Counted from the first letter of the stretch, positions 20,784 to 29,918 are shown. The stretch: 64,000 nucleotides of DNA from Massilia litorea (GCF_015101885.1 NZ_CP062941.1:1984001-2048000); one strand, 5' to 3'. The notes: generated by a model from the sequence alone, not told the origin. Made by a program: numbers and translations.

Positions 20784-20789
20784 ATGCGC

Positions 20790-21515
20790 GTGCGCCGTCG
20801 GGGCGCGTCACGATGCCGAATGTCTGGCGTCCGTGACGGTCAAAGCAGATAAATCGTCTCGACTTGGCGCGCGTCCTTCGTTGGCCGGCCGAAGCAGGTC
20901 CATTTCAAGGGAGGCCTGATGGAATCAGGCGCGCTTTGAAATGAAGCGGCGCGGCGCGCGCTGAAGTTCCCGCACGGGGTTTGTTGTAGTCGTAGCGAAG
21001 AAGTGAATTTACGCGTGCGCGGGTTGCGGAGTGACAAGGTTTTCGTGTACTTTACGTGATTGAATTTGTCAAAACGTGAACATGGCCTTTTTCGCATGCT
21101 CGCAGGCAGACAAAACCGATTGAAAAAGGGAGTCGAAACAGCCTCGGCAAGCGCAGCAAATGCGGCGCGAAATGAGCTTCGAGACTTCCGTAATGGGACG
21201 CTGATTCAAGCCAGCATGCACATAAGCGTAACGAAAAGAACAAGCCGCACTGCCTGATCCTTTTCAGGCAAGGCGGCTTTTTCTTTTCGTGCTCGTAAGG
21301 GCAGCGATGTGAAAGCGCAGCTAAGTAATGGATGGGTGTCCCGACGTCGTTGGCTGAAGCGCTGCAATTGTGAGGAGTTGCAGCAGTTCAGCTGGTGCCG
21401 GATTCATTGGCAGTAACCCAAACGGTTTATGCCGATGAATAACCCGCCCGGCCATCCGGACGGACGGGTTTCAACCTTGTAGCGTATTTTCTCATCGCAG
21501 AGAAGGAGAACTAAA
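20790..21515. other. Gene-poor region before the H1-like gene; possible small RNA
   Basis: 726 bases without a convincing protein gene. Short frames exist (a TTG-started 65-codon frame at 21060-21257 and an antisense 85-codon frame) but lack ribosome sites and family resemblance. A strong terminator at 21242-21287 nevertheless ends something transcribed on the plus strand, so a small RNA or short leader transcript between about 21000 and 21287 is possible. The last 60 bases hold the ribosome site of the next gene (GAAGGAGAAC). Confidence 0.45.
21242..21287 (+). terminator. Strong intrinsic terminator with no assigned gene
   Basis: A two-part stem: outer AAGCCGC / GCGGCTT and inner TGCCTG / CAGGCA around an 8-base loop, followed by a T-rich tail (TTTTTCTTTTC). 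No protein gene precedes it on this strand since the nrdB array. Confidence 0.8.
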
Positions 21516-23081
21516 ATGGCAACAGCAGCGAAGAAACCAGCAGCAAAACCGGCAGCGAAATCGGCCGCCGCAGAGAAACCAGCCGCCAAGTCGGCAGCGA
21601 AGACGACGGCCAAAGCGGCCGCCAAGCCTGCTGCCAAACCGGCAGCAAAAGCTGCATCGAAGACTCCGGCAAAAGCTGCCGCAAAACCAGCGGCGAAGGC
21701 CGCTGCAAAGCCAGCAGCAAAACCAGCAGCGAAGAAAGCCGCCGCCAAGCCGGCAGCCAAGCCGGCTGCAAAGAAAGCCGCCGCTAAACCGGCAGCCAAG
21801 CCAGCTGCCAAGAAAGCCGCTGCCAAGCCGGCAGCCAAGCCGGCTGCAAAGAAAGCCGCCGCTAAACCGGCAGCCAAGCCAGCTGCCAAGAAAGCCGCTG
21901 CTAAATCCGCCGCCAAGCCAGTAGCAAAAGCAGCTGCCACCAAGTCGGCAGCCAAGCCAGCGGCCAAGAAGACCGCTACCAAAGCCGTAGCCAAGCCTGC
22001 CGCCAAGACCGCAGCCAAGTCGGCAGCCAAGCCGGCAGCGAAGAAGACCGCGACCAAAGCCGCGGCCAAGCCAGCTGCCAAGAAAACCGCGACCAAAGCA
22101 GCAGCCAAGCCTGCCGCCAAGACCGCAACCAAGTCGGCAGCCAAGCCAGCAGCGAAGAAGACCGCAACCAAAGCAGCAGCCAAGCCAGCAGCCAAAAAGA
22201 CTGCAGCCGCCAAGCCGGTAGCAAAAGCAGCAGCGACCAAGTCGGCAGCCAAGGGGGCGTCTGCAAAGACGTCCGCGAAGAGCGCAGCCAAGGCACCGGC
22301 GAAGACCGCTGCCAAGGCGCCAGCCAAGTCCGCAGCGAAGACCGCTGCCAAAGCACCAGCCAAGTCGGCATCGAAGGGTCCGGCCAAGGCACCGGCGAAG
22401 ACCGTCGCCAAGACCGCAGCCAAGGCACCAGCCAAGACTGCAGCCAAAGCATCAGCCAAGAGCGCTGCCAAGGGGACGGCTGCGAAGCCGTCCGCGAAAG
22501 CCGCTGCCACGAAGGCGCCGGTCAAGTCAGCCGCTAAGACTGCCACCCCAGCTCCAGCCAAGGCTGCTGCTACCAAGACCGCCGCTACCAAGACCGCAGC
22601 GCCAGCTCCGGCCAAAGCAGCAGCGACCAAGCCAGCCGCTACCAAGACCGCAGCATCCGCTCCGGCCAAAGCAGCAGCGACCAAGCCAGCCGCTACCAAG
22701 ACCGCAGCATCCGCTCCGGCCAAAGCAGCAGCGACCAAGCCAGCCGCCAAGCCAGCTGCCAAAGCTGAAGCCAAGCCCGAAGCCATGAAGGCCGAAGCCA
22801 AGCCGGAAGCAGCGAAAGCCGAAGCCAAGCCGGAAGCAGCCAAGGCCGAAGCCAAGCCGGAAGCCGCCGCAGCACCTGCGGTGAAGGCGGAAGCCAAGCC
22901 GGAAGCGGCAGCCAAGCCAGCAGCCAAGAAAGCGGCAGCCAAGAAGCCGGCGGCCAAGGAAACGGAAGCCAAGCCAGCCCAGGCAGCAGGCGAAGCCAAG
23001 CCGGCCGCACCGGCACCAGCGGCGAAGACCGTGCTGGCACCGGCAGCCGCCTGGCCGTTCCCGACCAGCAGCCGTCCGTAA
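21516..23081 (+). CDS. Histone H1-like Ala/Lys/Pro-rich repeat protein
   Basis: A 521-aa, very basic, low-complexity protein built from AAK, KPAAK and TKTAA repeats, like eukaryotic histone H1 tails and AlgP/Hc1-type bacterial proteins. Residues 1-420 are Lys/Ala/Pro; about residues 417-465 switch to KAEAKPEAA repeats with acidic residues; the end AAAWPFPTSSRP is aromatic and non-repetitive. Likely role is DNA binding and compaction, inferred from composition. GAAGGAG sits before ATG 21516. Internal nucleotide repeats (21708-21902 and 22572-22733) make length variation between strains likely. A long antisense frame is a compositional shadow. Confidence 0.85.
   Translation: MATAAKKPAAKPAAKSAAAEKPAAKSAAKTTAKAAAKPAAKPAAKAASKTPAKAAAKPAAKAAAKPAAKPAAKKAAAKPAAKPAAKKAAAKPAAKPAAKKAAAKPAAKPAAKKAAAKPAAKPAAKKAAAKSAAKPVAKAAATKSAAKPAAKKTATKAVAKPAAKTAAKSAAKPAAKKTATKAAAKPAAKKTATKAAAKPAAKTATKSAAKPAAKKTATKAAAKPAAKKTAAAKPVAKAAATKSAAKGASAKTSAKSAAKAPAKTAAKAPAKSAAKTAAKAPAKSASKGPAKAPAKTVAKTAAKAPAKTAAKASAKSAAKGTAAKPSAKAAATKAPVKSAAKTATPAPAKAAATKTAATKTAAPAPAKAAATKPAATKTAASAPAKAAATKPAATKTAASAPAKAAATKPAAKPAAKAEAKPEAMKAEAKPEAAKAEAKPEAAKAEAKPEAAAAPAVKAEAKPEAAAKPAAKKAAAKKPAAKETEAKPAQAAGEAKPAAPAPAAKTVLAPAAAWPFPTSSRP
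21708..21902 (+). repeat. Five 39-base tandem repeats inside the H1-like gene
   Basis: Units start at 21708, 21747, 21786, 21825 and 21864, each encoding KPAAKPAAKKAAA. Units 2 and 4 are identical at the DNA level and 3 and 5 nearly so, which points to a two-unit (78-base) duplication step. Confidence 0.9.
22572..22733 (+). repeat. Three 54-base tandem repeats inside the H1-like gene
   Basis: Units at 22572, 22626 and 22680. The last two are identical and encode TKPAATKTAASAPAKAAA; the first differs at a few bases. Confidence 0.88.
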
Positions 23082-23111
23082 TCCCGGGTCTGGCCCGCTT
23101 TAGGGCAAAAT

Positions 23112-23147
23112 ACCGCTGTGTGAACCGTTCACACAGCGGTTTTTTTA
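23112..23147 (+). terminator. Terminator after the H1-like gene
   Basis: A 12-bp stem ACCGCTGTGTGA / TCACACAGCGGT with a 5-base loop and T7 run. It sits only about 15 bases before the yggT start, so yggT may rely on read-through or its own promoter within this short space. Confidence 0.88.
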
Positions 23148-23162
23148 TTTCAAGGAGTTCTC

Positions 23163-23690
23163 GTGCTGTCCATTCTTCAGTTGATCGTCGATACCATTGC
23201 CACTGTGCTGGGCGGGGTGCTCCTGTTGCGCTTCTGGATGCAGGCCATCCGCGTGCGTCCGCCAGCCTCGGTGGCGCAGTTCACCTTCACGCTGAGCGAC
23301 TGGCTCGTGAAACCCCTGCGCCGCATCGTGCCGGGGGCAGGCGGCTACGACTGGGCAAGCCTGATCGGCGCCTTCCTGGTGGTGCTGCTGGCGACCTCGA
23401 TCCTGTTCATCGTGGGGGCGTCGGCCGAGCAGGTGCTGCTGCTGGCGCTGGGGCGCTTCGTGAAGTGGATCATCTACGGGTTCATCGCGCTCCTGATCAT
23501 CGAGGCGATCTTCAGCTGGGTCAATCCGCATGCGCCGCTGGCGCCGTTCGTGCATGCGCTGAACGATCCGCTGCTGCGGCCGATCCGCAAGGTGGTGCCG
23601 CCGATCGGCGGGCTGGATTTGTCGGTGCTGGTGGCGGTGCTGCTGCTGCAGATTGCGCTGTATTTGCTGAGGACTGTGGTGCCGATTTGA
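23163..23690 (+). CDS. yggT: YggT family inner-membrane protein
   Basis: A 175-aa protein with two repeated YGGT modules (about residues 1-80 and 95-175), each with hydrophobic helices flanking a short polar segment (LVKPLRRIVPGAGGYDWASL in the first, LLRPIRKVVPPIGGLDLSVL in the second). YggT proteins are linked to osmotic stress and membrane organisation, but the biochemical role is unsettled. The start is a GTG at 23163 behind CAAGGAG. It stands alone between two terminators. Confidence 0.9.
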   Translation: MLSILQLIVDTIATVLGGVLLLRFWMQAIRVRPPASVAQFTFTLSDWLVKPLRRIVPGAGGYDWASLIGAFLVVLLATSILFIVGASAEQVLLLALGRFVKWIIYGFIALLIIEAIFSWVNPHAPLAPFVHALNDPLLRPIRKVVPPIGGLDLSVLVAVLLLQIALYLLRTVVPI

Positions 23691-23708
23691 TTGGGTAGTA
23701 CGGATGTG

Positions 23709-23739
23709 AAAACGGGCAGCCTGGCTGCCCGTTTTTTTT
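23709..23739 (+). terminator. yggT terminator
   Basis: A 12-bp stem AAAACGGGCAGC / GCTGCCCGTTTT with a 3-base loop CTG and a T run, 18 bases after the stop. Confidence 0.92.
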
Positions 23740-23758
23740 GTGGCTTCGCTTGAGGTGC

Positions 23759-23824
23759 GTAACGCGTGGGCTCGGGGAGCCCGGTGAACCCGTCATTGAG
23801 GACATTGTCCTCAATGACCCCTAC
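23759..23824 (-). repeat. REP-like chimeric palindrome
   Basis: On the minus strand it starts with GTAGGG (complement of 23819-23824), runs through a perfect 12-bp hairpin (GTCATTGAGGAC around a 3-base loop, 23792-23818) and ends with GAGCCCACGCGTTACG. That tail matches the REP arm at 52481. It looks like a GTAG element whose usual short stem was replaced or interrupted by a different hairpin. It lies between convergent genes. Confidence 0.6.
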
Positions 23825-23870
23825 GGTGCGCATCCGCCAACAGTGTATGCCGGCGGTTGTACCCTTTTAA

Positions 23871-24812
23871 TTATTTGAAGCGGTAGCCGAAGGCGGCTTC
23901 GAATTTATTGGCGATCTCGGCCGGAGTAAAACTGTGGTTCTGGCCGCCCTGGTGGGCGATCTTGATGGAGCCGAGCAGGCTGGCGATGCGGCCGGTGGTC
24001 GGCCAGTCGTAGCCTTGCGCGATGCCGTACAGGAGGCCGGCGCGGTATGCGTCGCCGCAGCCGGTCGGGTCGACCACGGCGGTGGCCGGCACGGCCGGGA
24101 TGTCGTGGCGCTCGCCGCCGGCGTAGATCTCGGAACCCTTTTCGCCGCGGGTGACGATCAGCGCCTCCAGGCGCGCGGCGATCTGTTCGAGCGAGAGGCC
24201 GGTGCGGTCCATCACCATCTCGAATTCGTAGTCGTTCGCGGCCAGGTAGGTGGCCTGCTCGATGAAGGTCAGCAGTTCTTCGCCGCTGAACATCGGCAGC
24301 TGCTGGCCCGGGTCGAACATGAAAGGTACGCCCTGGGCGGCGCAGTCGCGCGCGTGCTTGAGCATGCCGTCGCGGCCGTCCGGGGCGATGATCGCCACGC
24401 GCAGCGGGCCCTGGTCGGCGACGTTGTTCTCGTGCGAGAACTGCATCGCGCCCGGGTGGAAGGCGTTGATCTGGTTGTTGTCCTGGTCGGCGGTGACGAA
24501 GCACTGGGCCGTGTAGGCGTCCTGGATCGTCTTGATGGCGCGCGTCTTGATGCCGAAGTTGCGCAGGCGCTCGAGGTAGTCGGCGCCGTCCTGGCCGAGG
24601 GTGGCCATGATCAGGGGCTCGCCGCCGAGCAGCTTGAGGTTATAGGCGATGTTCGCCGAGCAGCCGCCGTATTCGGTGCGCAGGGTCGGTACCAGGAAGG
24701 AGACGTTCACGCGGTGCAGCTGGTCGGCCAGCAGGGTCTCGGCGAAACGGCCGTGGTATTGCATGATCTTGTCGAATGCGAGCGATCCGCAGATCAGGGT
24801 AGCTTGGGTCAT
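23871..24812 (-). CDS. PfkB-family carbohydrate kinase, probable adenosine kinase
   Basis: A 313-aa ribokinase-fold enzyme. The N-terminal family signature is visible at RTEYGGCSANIAYNLKLLGG and the C-terminal anion-hole signature at VDPTGCGDAYRAGLLYGIA, with the catalytic Asp in GCGD. Within PfkB enzymes the N-terminus (ICGSLAFDKIM) and the pattern of changes resemble the adenosine kinases of proteobacteria, which phosphorylate adenosine to AMP. Substrate cannot be proven by sequence. It is the last gene of the minus-strand run that starts before accB. Confidence 0.85.
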   Translation of the reverse strand: MTQATLICGSLAFDKIMQYHGRFAETLLADQLHRVNVSFLVPTLRTEYGGCSANIAYNLKLLGGEPLIMATLGQDGADYLERLRNFGIKTRAIKTIQDAYTAQCFVTADQDNNQINAFHPGAMQFSHENNVADQGPLRVAIIAPDGRDGMLKHARDCAAQGVPFMFDPGQQLPMFSGEELLTFIEQATYLAANDYEFEMVMDRTGLSLEQIAARLEALIVTRGEKGSEIYAGGERHDIPAVPATAVVDPTGCGDAYRAGLLYGIAQGYDWPTTGRIASLLGSIKIAHQGGQNHSFTPAEIANKFEAAFGYRFK

Positions 24813-24830
24813 GTGAGGTCCAACGTCAAT

Positions 24831-26336
24831 TCAGGGGTAGAAGACGGCAATGTGGTAGCCGGAAGGTTTCAGGTCCTCCACGCGGAAGTGGAGTTTGATC
24901 GCGTGTTCGGCGCGCGGCGCGATGCCGTTCGCGGCCGGGGTGTCGGCGGCAAGATAATCCCTGGGGCCGAATACGCGGCGCACCAGCGGCTTGTCGTTGG
25001 CGTCGGTCAGCGCCAGTTCCAGGCTCGGCCAGGCCTGGGCCGTGGTGCCGGCGTTGCGCAGCTCGGTGGTGAAGGAATAGACGCCGCCGCCGAGCGTGGT
25101 CAGTTCGCCCGTTTCGATGGCGAGGTTGTCGATCTGGGCCGGCAGTTCGACGCGGCAGCCGAAGACAGCGCAGCCGGAGACGAGGGCCGGTTTCGCGGCC
25201 GGGAAGCGGGCGGCGAGGGCGTTGCGGAAGTTCAGTACCCCTTGCGCGAACAGGAGGATCAACAGGGCGATGGCGCCGGCGACCAGCGCGATCTTGCGCG
25301 CGCGCCCGTTCTGCTCCTGCTGGCGGCCGCGCTTGACGAACTCCGGCTCGTCGATCTCGGCCGCGCGCAGTTTCGGTTGCGCTTCGATGCGGGTGGGCGT
25401 GAGCTTCGAGCGGCGCGCGGCGGCCTTTTCGGCACGCTTGGCGGCCGGCGTGCGCGCAATCGGCGGCACATGGGCGGCGGCGGGCGGCGTGACCACGCTG
25501 GCGGTCGATTCGCGCATCAGCAGCGGCGGCGCGTCGTCGGCGGGAACGTTGGCGCGTGGCGCGGGCGCAGCCGGTTCCAGTTCCGGTTCGTGGCCGGGCA
25601 GGGGCGCGGCGACCAGTTCTTCGTCGACCGGCAGGCCGAAGGCGGGCTCGATGCGGCCGGCGTGCTGCGGGACGAGCGGCTCAGGCTCCGCTTGCGCTTC
25701 GAGGACGGGTTCGGCCGCGTCGTCGGGCTGCGGCGCAAGGGCGGCCGGCTCCGGCGCGGCGGGCGGTGTCGCCTCCGCAACCGGCTCCGGGTTCTTCAAC
25801 AGCTGCGACCAGGGCGGCATGGCCGGCTGGACGGGCTCCTCGTCGATCACGGGTTCTTCGGCTGCGGACCCGGACGCCTCGACCGCGACCGCTTCGGGCA
25901 GGGGCGTTTCCACTTCAGGCGCCGCGGGTGCATCGACTTTCGGCAGGATCCCGAACGGATCGAAGGTATGGTCGAAGTCGAGCGTGTAGACCGGCTGGTC
26001 CTCGAAACGCGGCAGCTCGACCGTCATGTCGAGCGGCGCGAGCGCTTCGTCGTCAGCCAGGGACGCCTCCTCAAGGGCAGGCGCAGGCTCGGGTTCGGGT
26101 TCGGATATGGGGGCGGGTTCGACGACGGCAGCGGGCGCCGCGTCGGGAGAGGGCAGATCAGGCTTGGCAGCCACCGGCGCCTTGGCCGGCAGCGCATCGA
26201 GGTCCACCAGGGTGGCGCTGCCGTCGAAGATCTCCTGGCAGGAGCCGCAACGCACAATGCCCCCACGCAGCTTGAGTTGGTCCGAGGCGACCCGGAACAT
26301 CGTGCCGCAATGGGGGCATTGGGTGGCAAGCGCCAT
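24831..26336 (-). CDS. Zinc-ribbon membrane protein with DUF3426 domain
   Basis: A 501-aa single-span protein. The N-terminal MJ0042-type zinc ribbon has Cys7, Cys10, Cys30 and Cys33 (CPHC and CGSC). A long Pro/Glu/Ala-rich, probably disordered stretch (about 45-340) follows, then one transmembrane helix (IALVAGAIALLILLFAQ, near 345) and a C-terminal DUF3426 domain that would face the periplasm. The start at 26336 is chosen for its TAAGGAG ribosome site; a longer frame upstream would run into prmA. The gene neighbours prmA in many Betaproteobacteria. Function unknown. Confidence 0.85.
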   Translation of the reverse strand: MALATQCPHCGTMFRVASDQLKLRGGIVRCGSCQEIFDGSATLVDLDALPAKAPVAAKPDLPSPDAAPAAVVEPAPISEPEPEPAPALEEASLADDEALAPLDMTVELPRFEDQPVYTLDFDHTFDPFGILPKVDAPAAPEVETPLPEAVAVEASGSAAEEPVIDEEPVQPAMPPWSQLLKNPEPVAEATPPAAPEPAALAPQPDDAAEPVLEAQAEPEPLVPQHAGRIEPAFGLPVDEELVAAPLPGHEPELEPAAPAPRANVPADDAPPLLMRESTASVVTPPAAAHVPPIARTPAAKRAEKAAARRSKLTPTRIEAQPKLRAAEIDEPEFVKRGRQQEQNGRARKIALVAGAIALLILLFAQGVLNFRNALAARFPAAKPALVSGCAVFGCRVELPAQIDNLAIETGELTTLGGGVYSFTTELRNAGTTAQAWPSLELALTDANDKPLVRRVFGPRDYLAADTPAANGIAPRAEHAIKLHFRVEDLKPSGYHIAVFYP

Positions 26337-26346
26337 GCCGGGCTCC

Positions 26347-27303
26347 TTAACCGTTGGTAGTGGAGCGCGCGGCCGGTACCGTATCCTGGCCGAGCGTCCC
26401 GTGAAGGGCAACCCAGCCGTCCTGCTCGGCCCAGACGCCCAGCTTGATGAAAGGTGCGTAGGCGGCGGCCACTTCGTCGGCCTGGCGCGCCAGCACGCCC
26501 GAGAGCACCAGCGAACCGCCAGGCGCCACGCGGCCCGACAACATCGGCGCCATCAGCTTCAATGGGCTCGACAGGATGTTGGCCACGACGATGTCGAACT
26601 TGCCATTTGCATGGCGCTCGTTCGACGAGGCGGCAAATGCGTCCGGCACGTAGAAATCGATTTCGCAGTTGTTACGCTCGGCATTCGCACGCGCCGATTC
26701 GATCGCCTGCGGATCGATGTCGACCCCGGCCACGTCGCCGGCGGCCAGCTTCTTGGCGACCATCGCCAGGATGCCGGAACCGCAGCCGTAGTCCAGGACG
26801 CTCTTGCCCGGTGCCGGATGGGCTTCCAGCCACTCCATGCACAGGCGGGTGGTCGGATGGCTGCCGGTGCCAAACGCCAGGCCCGGATCGAGTTCGAGAA
26901 TGAGCCCGTTCGGGTCCGGCGCTTCGTGCCAGCTCGGCACGACCCAGATGTTGGTGCCGATGTGGATCGGTTCGAATTGCGACTGCGTCAGGCGTACCCA
27001 GTCGGCATCGGCCACCGCGCGGGTGGAAAACGCCGGCACGGTAGTGAGCCCGATGGCGGCGGCCGCTTCCGCGACGATGGCCTGTTGGTCAGCGTCGATG
27101 TCAGTCAGGGCCACGACACGGCTGTGATCCCAGGCCGCCTCGGTCGGCTCCATGCCAGGTTCGCCGAACAGCGGCTTTTCCTGGTCGGTGCCTTCGTCGG
27201 CATCTTCCACCGAAACCGACAGCGCGCCCGCTTCCATCAAGGCGTCGGACAGGCCTTCCGCGTGCTCGCGTGCGATTTCGATGATGACTTCGGTCCAGCT
27301 CAT
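26347..27303 (-). CDS. prmA: Ribosomal protein L11 methyltransferase
   Basis: A 318-aa SAM-dependent enzyme that trimethylates ribosomal protein L11. An N-terminal substrate-recognition domain (1-110) leads into the methyltransferase fold with [14 protein letters not shown], motif [12 protein letters not shown] and motif [12 protein letters not shown]. It is about 25 residues longer than E. coli PrmA (293 aa), mostly in the acidic insert near residues 33-50. Its start overlaps the accC stop by four bases, so it is co-transcribed with acetyl-CoA carboxylase. Confidence 0.96.
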   Translation of the reverse strand: MSWTEVIIEIAREHAEGLSDALMEAGALSVSVEDADEGTDQEKPLFGEPGMEPTEAAWDHSRVVALTDIDADQQAIVAEAAAAIGLTTVPAFSTRAVADADWVRLTQSQFEPIHIGTNIWVVPSWHEAPDPNGLILELDPGLAFGTGSHPTTRLCMEWLEAHPAPGKSVLDYGCGSGILAMVAKKLAAGDVAGVDIDPQAIESARANAERNNCEIDFYVPDAFAASSNERHANGKFDIVVANILSSPLKLMAPMLSGRVAPGGSLVLSGVLARQADEVAAAYAPFIKLGVWAEQDGWVALHGTLGQDTVPAARSTTNG

Positions 27304-28688
27304 GCGTCAGCCTTGTTTTCCGGGGCCACGACCACTTTCGTGTCAGGGCGATTCGCCAGCTTCTGCTCCAGGTAATGGATGTTGGTGCCGCCTTCGATGA
27401 AGCGGGCATCGACCATCAGTTCGCGGTGCAGCTGGATGTTGGTCAAAATACCCTCAACCACCATTTCCGACAACGCAATTTGCATGCGGCGGATTGCTTG
27501 CTCACGAGTAGCACCGTAGGAAATTACCTTGCCGATCATCGAGTCGTAATGAGGTGGCACATAGTAGCCCGCATACGAGTGCGAATCGACACGGATGCCG
27601 GGACCGCCCGGCGGGTGCCAGCCGGTGATGCGGCCAGGGGACGGCGTAAACTTGAATGGGTCTTCCGCATTGATGCGGCATTCGATCGCGTGGCCGGCCA
27701 GCATGATGTCGCGCTGGCGGAAGCGCAGCTTCTCGCCGCAGGCGATGCGGATCTGTTCCTGCACGATGTCGATGCCGGTGATCATTTCCGTGACCGGGTG
27801 TTCGACCTGGACGCGTGTGTTCATTTCGATGAAATAGAACTCGCCGTTTTCATACAGGAATTCGAAGGTACCGGCGCCGCGGTAGCCGATCTTGCGGCAG
27901 GCTTCGGCGCAGCGGTCGCCGATCTTCTCGATCAGCTTGCGCGGGATGCCCGGTGCCGGCGCTTCCTCGATCACCTTCTGGTGGCGGCGCTGCATCGAGC
28001 AGTCGCGTTCGCCCAGCCAGACGGCGTTTTTGTGTTCGTCGGCGAGGATCTGGATTTCCACGTGGCGCGGATTCTCCAGGTACTTCTCCATATAGACTTC
28101 CGGATTGCCGAAGGCGGTACCGGCTTCGGTCTTGGTCATCGCCACGGCGTTGAGCAGGGCCGCTTCGGTGTGGACCACGCGCATGCCGCGCCCGCCGCCG
28201 CCGCCGGCAGCCTTGATGATGACCGGATAGCCAACCTTGCGGGCGGTCTGGATGATTTCCTTCGGATCGTCAGGCAGGGCGCCATCCGAACCCGGCACGC
28301 AAGGCACGCCGGCGCGGATCATCGCCTGCTTGGCCGAGACCTTGTCGCCCATCAGGCGGATCGAATCGGAACGCGGGCCGATGAAGACGAAGCCCGATTT
28401 TTCCACGCGCTCGGCGAAGTCGGCGTTTTCCGACAGGAAGCCGTAGCCCGGGTGGATCGCTTCGGCGTCCGTCACTTCGGCGGCGCTGATAATCGCCGGC
28501 ATGTTCAGGTAGCTCAGCGCGGACTGGGCCGGGCCGATGCAGACGGACTCGTCGGCCAGCTTCACATACTTGGCGTCCTTGTCGGCTTCGGAGTGGACGA
28601 CCACCGTCTTGATGCCCATTTCGCGGCATGCGCGCTGGATACGCAGCGCGATTTCACCACGATTGGCGATAAGAATTTTTTCAAACAT
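27300..28688 (-). CDS. accC: Biotin carboxylase, acetyl-CoA carboxylase subunit
   Basis: A 462-aa ATP-grasp enzyme that carboxylates the biotin on AccB, the first step of fatty-acid synthesis. The N-terminus [17 protein letters not shown], the glycine-rich ATP loop [11 protein letters not shown], the active-site stretch [12 protein letters not shown] and [14 protein letters not shown] are all present. E. coli AccC is 449 aa; the additional residues are at the C-terminus. It sits 105 bases after accB, with a small hairpin (GCCGGCG / CGCCGGC) in the gap. Confidence 0.98.
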   Translation of the reverse strand: MFEKILIANRGEIALRIQRACREMGIKTVVVHSEADKDAKYVKLADESVCIGPAQSALSYLNMPAIISAAEVTDAEAIHPGYGFLSENADFAERVEKSGFVFIGPRSDSIRLMGDKVSAKQAMIRAGVPCVPGSDGALPDDPKEIIQTARKVGYPVIIKAAGGGGGRGMRVVHTEAALLNAVAMTKTEAGTAFGNPEVYMEKYLENPRHVEIQILADEHKNAVWLGERDCSMQRRHQKVIEEAPAPGIPRKLIEKIGDRCAEACRKIGYRGAGTFEFLYENGEFYFIEMNTRVQVEHPVTEMITGIDIVQEQIRIACGEKLRFRQRDIMLAGHAIECRINAEDPFKFTPSPGRITGWHPPGGPGIRVDSHSYAGYYVPPHYDSMIGKVISYGATREQAIRRMQIALSEMVVEGILTNIQLHRELMVDARFIEGGTNIHYLEQKLANRPDTKVVVAPENKADA

Positions 28689-28793
28689 GGTTAGCTTCGG
28701 AGTGTGAGAGAGCCGGCGTCGTGCGCCGGCCTGGGTTCGGGATCATGCGGCCGGAACGATGTCACGGCCGGGCGGCGCAGCGAAAGCCGAAAC

Positions 28794-29258
28794 TTAGCCG
28801 ATCACGAACAGTGGCTGGCCGAATTCGACCGGCTGGCCATTTTCCACCAGGATCTTGGTCACCACGCCGGAGACATCGGCGTCGATTTCGTTCAGGAGTT
28901 TCATTGCCTCGATGATGCAGAGGGTGTCGCCTTCCTTGATGTTGGTGCCGACTTCGACGAACGCAGCGGCGCCCGGAGCGGACGAACGGTAGAAGGTGCC
29001 GACCATCGGCGACTTGACGACGTGACCAGTTTCAACGGCAACGGCCGGTGCTGCAGGCGCGGCCGGGGCAGCAGGAGCGGCGGCTGGGGCGGGCGCCGAA
29101 TATTGCTGCATGCCGGACGGCATCATGACCATCTGGCCTTGGGGCGCGGCGGACGACTTGACGATGCGAACCTTGCTTTCGCCTTCGGTCACTTCGAGTT
29201 CAGCGATGTCCGATTCGGCGACGAGGTCGATCAAAGTCTTGAGTTTACGTAGATCCAT
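28794..29258 (-). CDS. accB: Biotin carboxyl carrier protein of acetyl-CoA carboxylase
   Basis: A 154-aa carrier. The C-terminal biotinyl domain has the biotinylated lysine Lys120 in EAMKLLNE and a short thumb region before it ([12 protein letters not shown]). An Ala/Pro-rich linker (about 55-75) separates it from the N-terminal segment that binds AccC. First gene of accB-accC-prmA. AAGGGG lies upstream of the ATG at 29258. Confidence 0.97.
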   Translation of the reverse strand: MDLRKLKTLIDLVAESDIAELEVTEGESKVRIVKSSAAPQGQMVMMPSGMQQYSAPAPAAAPAAPAAPAAPAVAVETGHVVKSPMVGTFYRSSAPGAAAFVEVGTNIKEGDTLCIIEAMKLLNEIDADVSGVVTKILVENGQPVEFGQPLFVIG

Positions 29259-29357
29259 GTGAAACCCCTTGGAATTATTGTGGTATTAAGAGAGTAAAAC
29301 AGCGCGCCAAAAGAGGGCGCAGCCGAAGATGATGCATGAAGTTACTTGAGATTAACG

Positions 29358-29789
29358 CTATTTGAGCGCGAAGTCGATGGCATACCGGTATCCGTCGATG
29401 CCGAGCCCGCAGATGGTGCCGCGGGCCAGCGCCGACAGGTAGGAATGGTGGCGGAATTCTTCGCGCTGATAAATATTTGAGATATGGACCTCAATGAACG
29501 GGATCGCCACCGCAGCAAACGCATCGCGCAAGGCCACGCTCGTGTGGGTCAGCCCGCCAGGATTGATGACGATCGCGTCCACGCCTTCGCTACGGGCGGC
29601 GTGGATGCGGTCGATCAGCGCACCTTCGTGGTTGCTCTGAAAGCAGGAAAGCGACCCGCCCGCTGCGATGGCCTGGGCCGTCGCAGCGCTTTCGATGTCG
29701 GCCAGCGTTGCCGCGCCATACACCGCAGGCTCGCGGGTTCCCAATAAATTCAGGTTGGGACCGTTGAGCAGCAGTAGCTTTTTCGCCAT
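29358..29789 (-). CDS. aroQ: 3-dehydroquinate dehydratase, type II
   Basis: A 143-aa enzyme of the shikimate pathway. The type II fold is marked by [17 protein letters not shown], catalytic Tyr24 in [20 protein letters not shown] and [17 protein letters not shown], which holds the catalytic His region. The start at 29789 gives the family N-terminus; an in-frame upstream extension of 15 codons is ignored. aroE lies about 7 kb away on the other strand. Confidence 0.97.
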   Translation of the reverse strand: MAKKLLLLNGPNLNLLGTREPAVYGAATLADIESAATAQAIAAGGSLSCFQSNHEGALIDRIHAARSEGVDAIVINPGGLTHTSVALRDAFAAVAIPFIEVHISNIYQREEFRHHSYLSALARGTICGLGIDGYRYAIDFALK

Positions 29790-29918
29790 TATTTTGTAGA
29801 GTCTATGCTCGAAAGTGACGCATTTTGCCGCCAACGTCAGCTATTGGCAAGCGATAAAATTCTCCGTGGATAACAACCACTTGCGCGGAGATCGGAAAAG
29901 AACGACCGTTCGCGAGCT

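Larger units (their letters stand above)
19346..20789 (+). repeat. Array of four nrdB 3'-end units, each with terminator
   Basis: Unit 1 is the native nrdB end from GACCTGATCAAC (19346) through stop, terminator and a 30-base linker: 435 bases. Unit 2 starts at 19781 (169 bases, with an internal 266-base deletion), unit 3 at 19950 (435 bases) and unit 4 at 20385 (405 bases, without linker). Units 3 and 4 are nearly identical to unit 1 over the last 235 coding bases but diverged in the first 110. The junction with unique sequence is after TATGCGC at 20789. Confidence 0.92.

Noticed and set aside
20840..21097. 85-codon minus-strand frame in the gap after the nrdB array
   Set aside because: No start context or family; probably chance.
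21708..22900. Regular repeats considered as a CRISPR array
   Set aside because: Repeats are contiguous, in frame, with no unique spacers and no cas genes; they encode protein repeats.
21404..22999. 531-codon Ala/Leu-rich frame antisense to the H1-like gene, looking like a membrane protein
   Set aside because: Mirror of the AAK repeats (GCC/CTT codons); no start context and no non-repetitive part.
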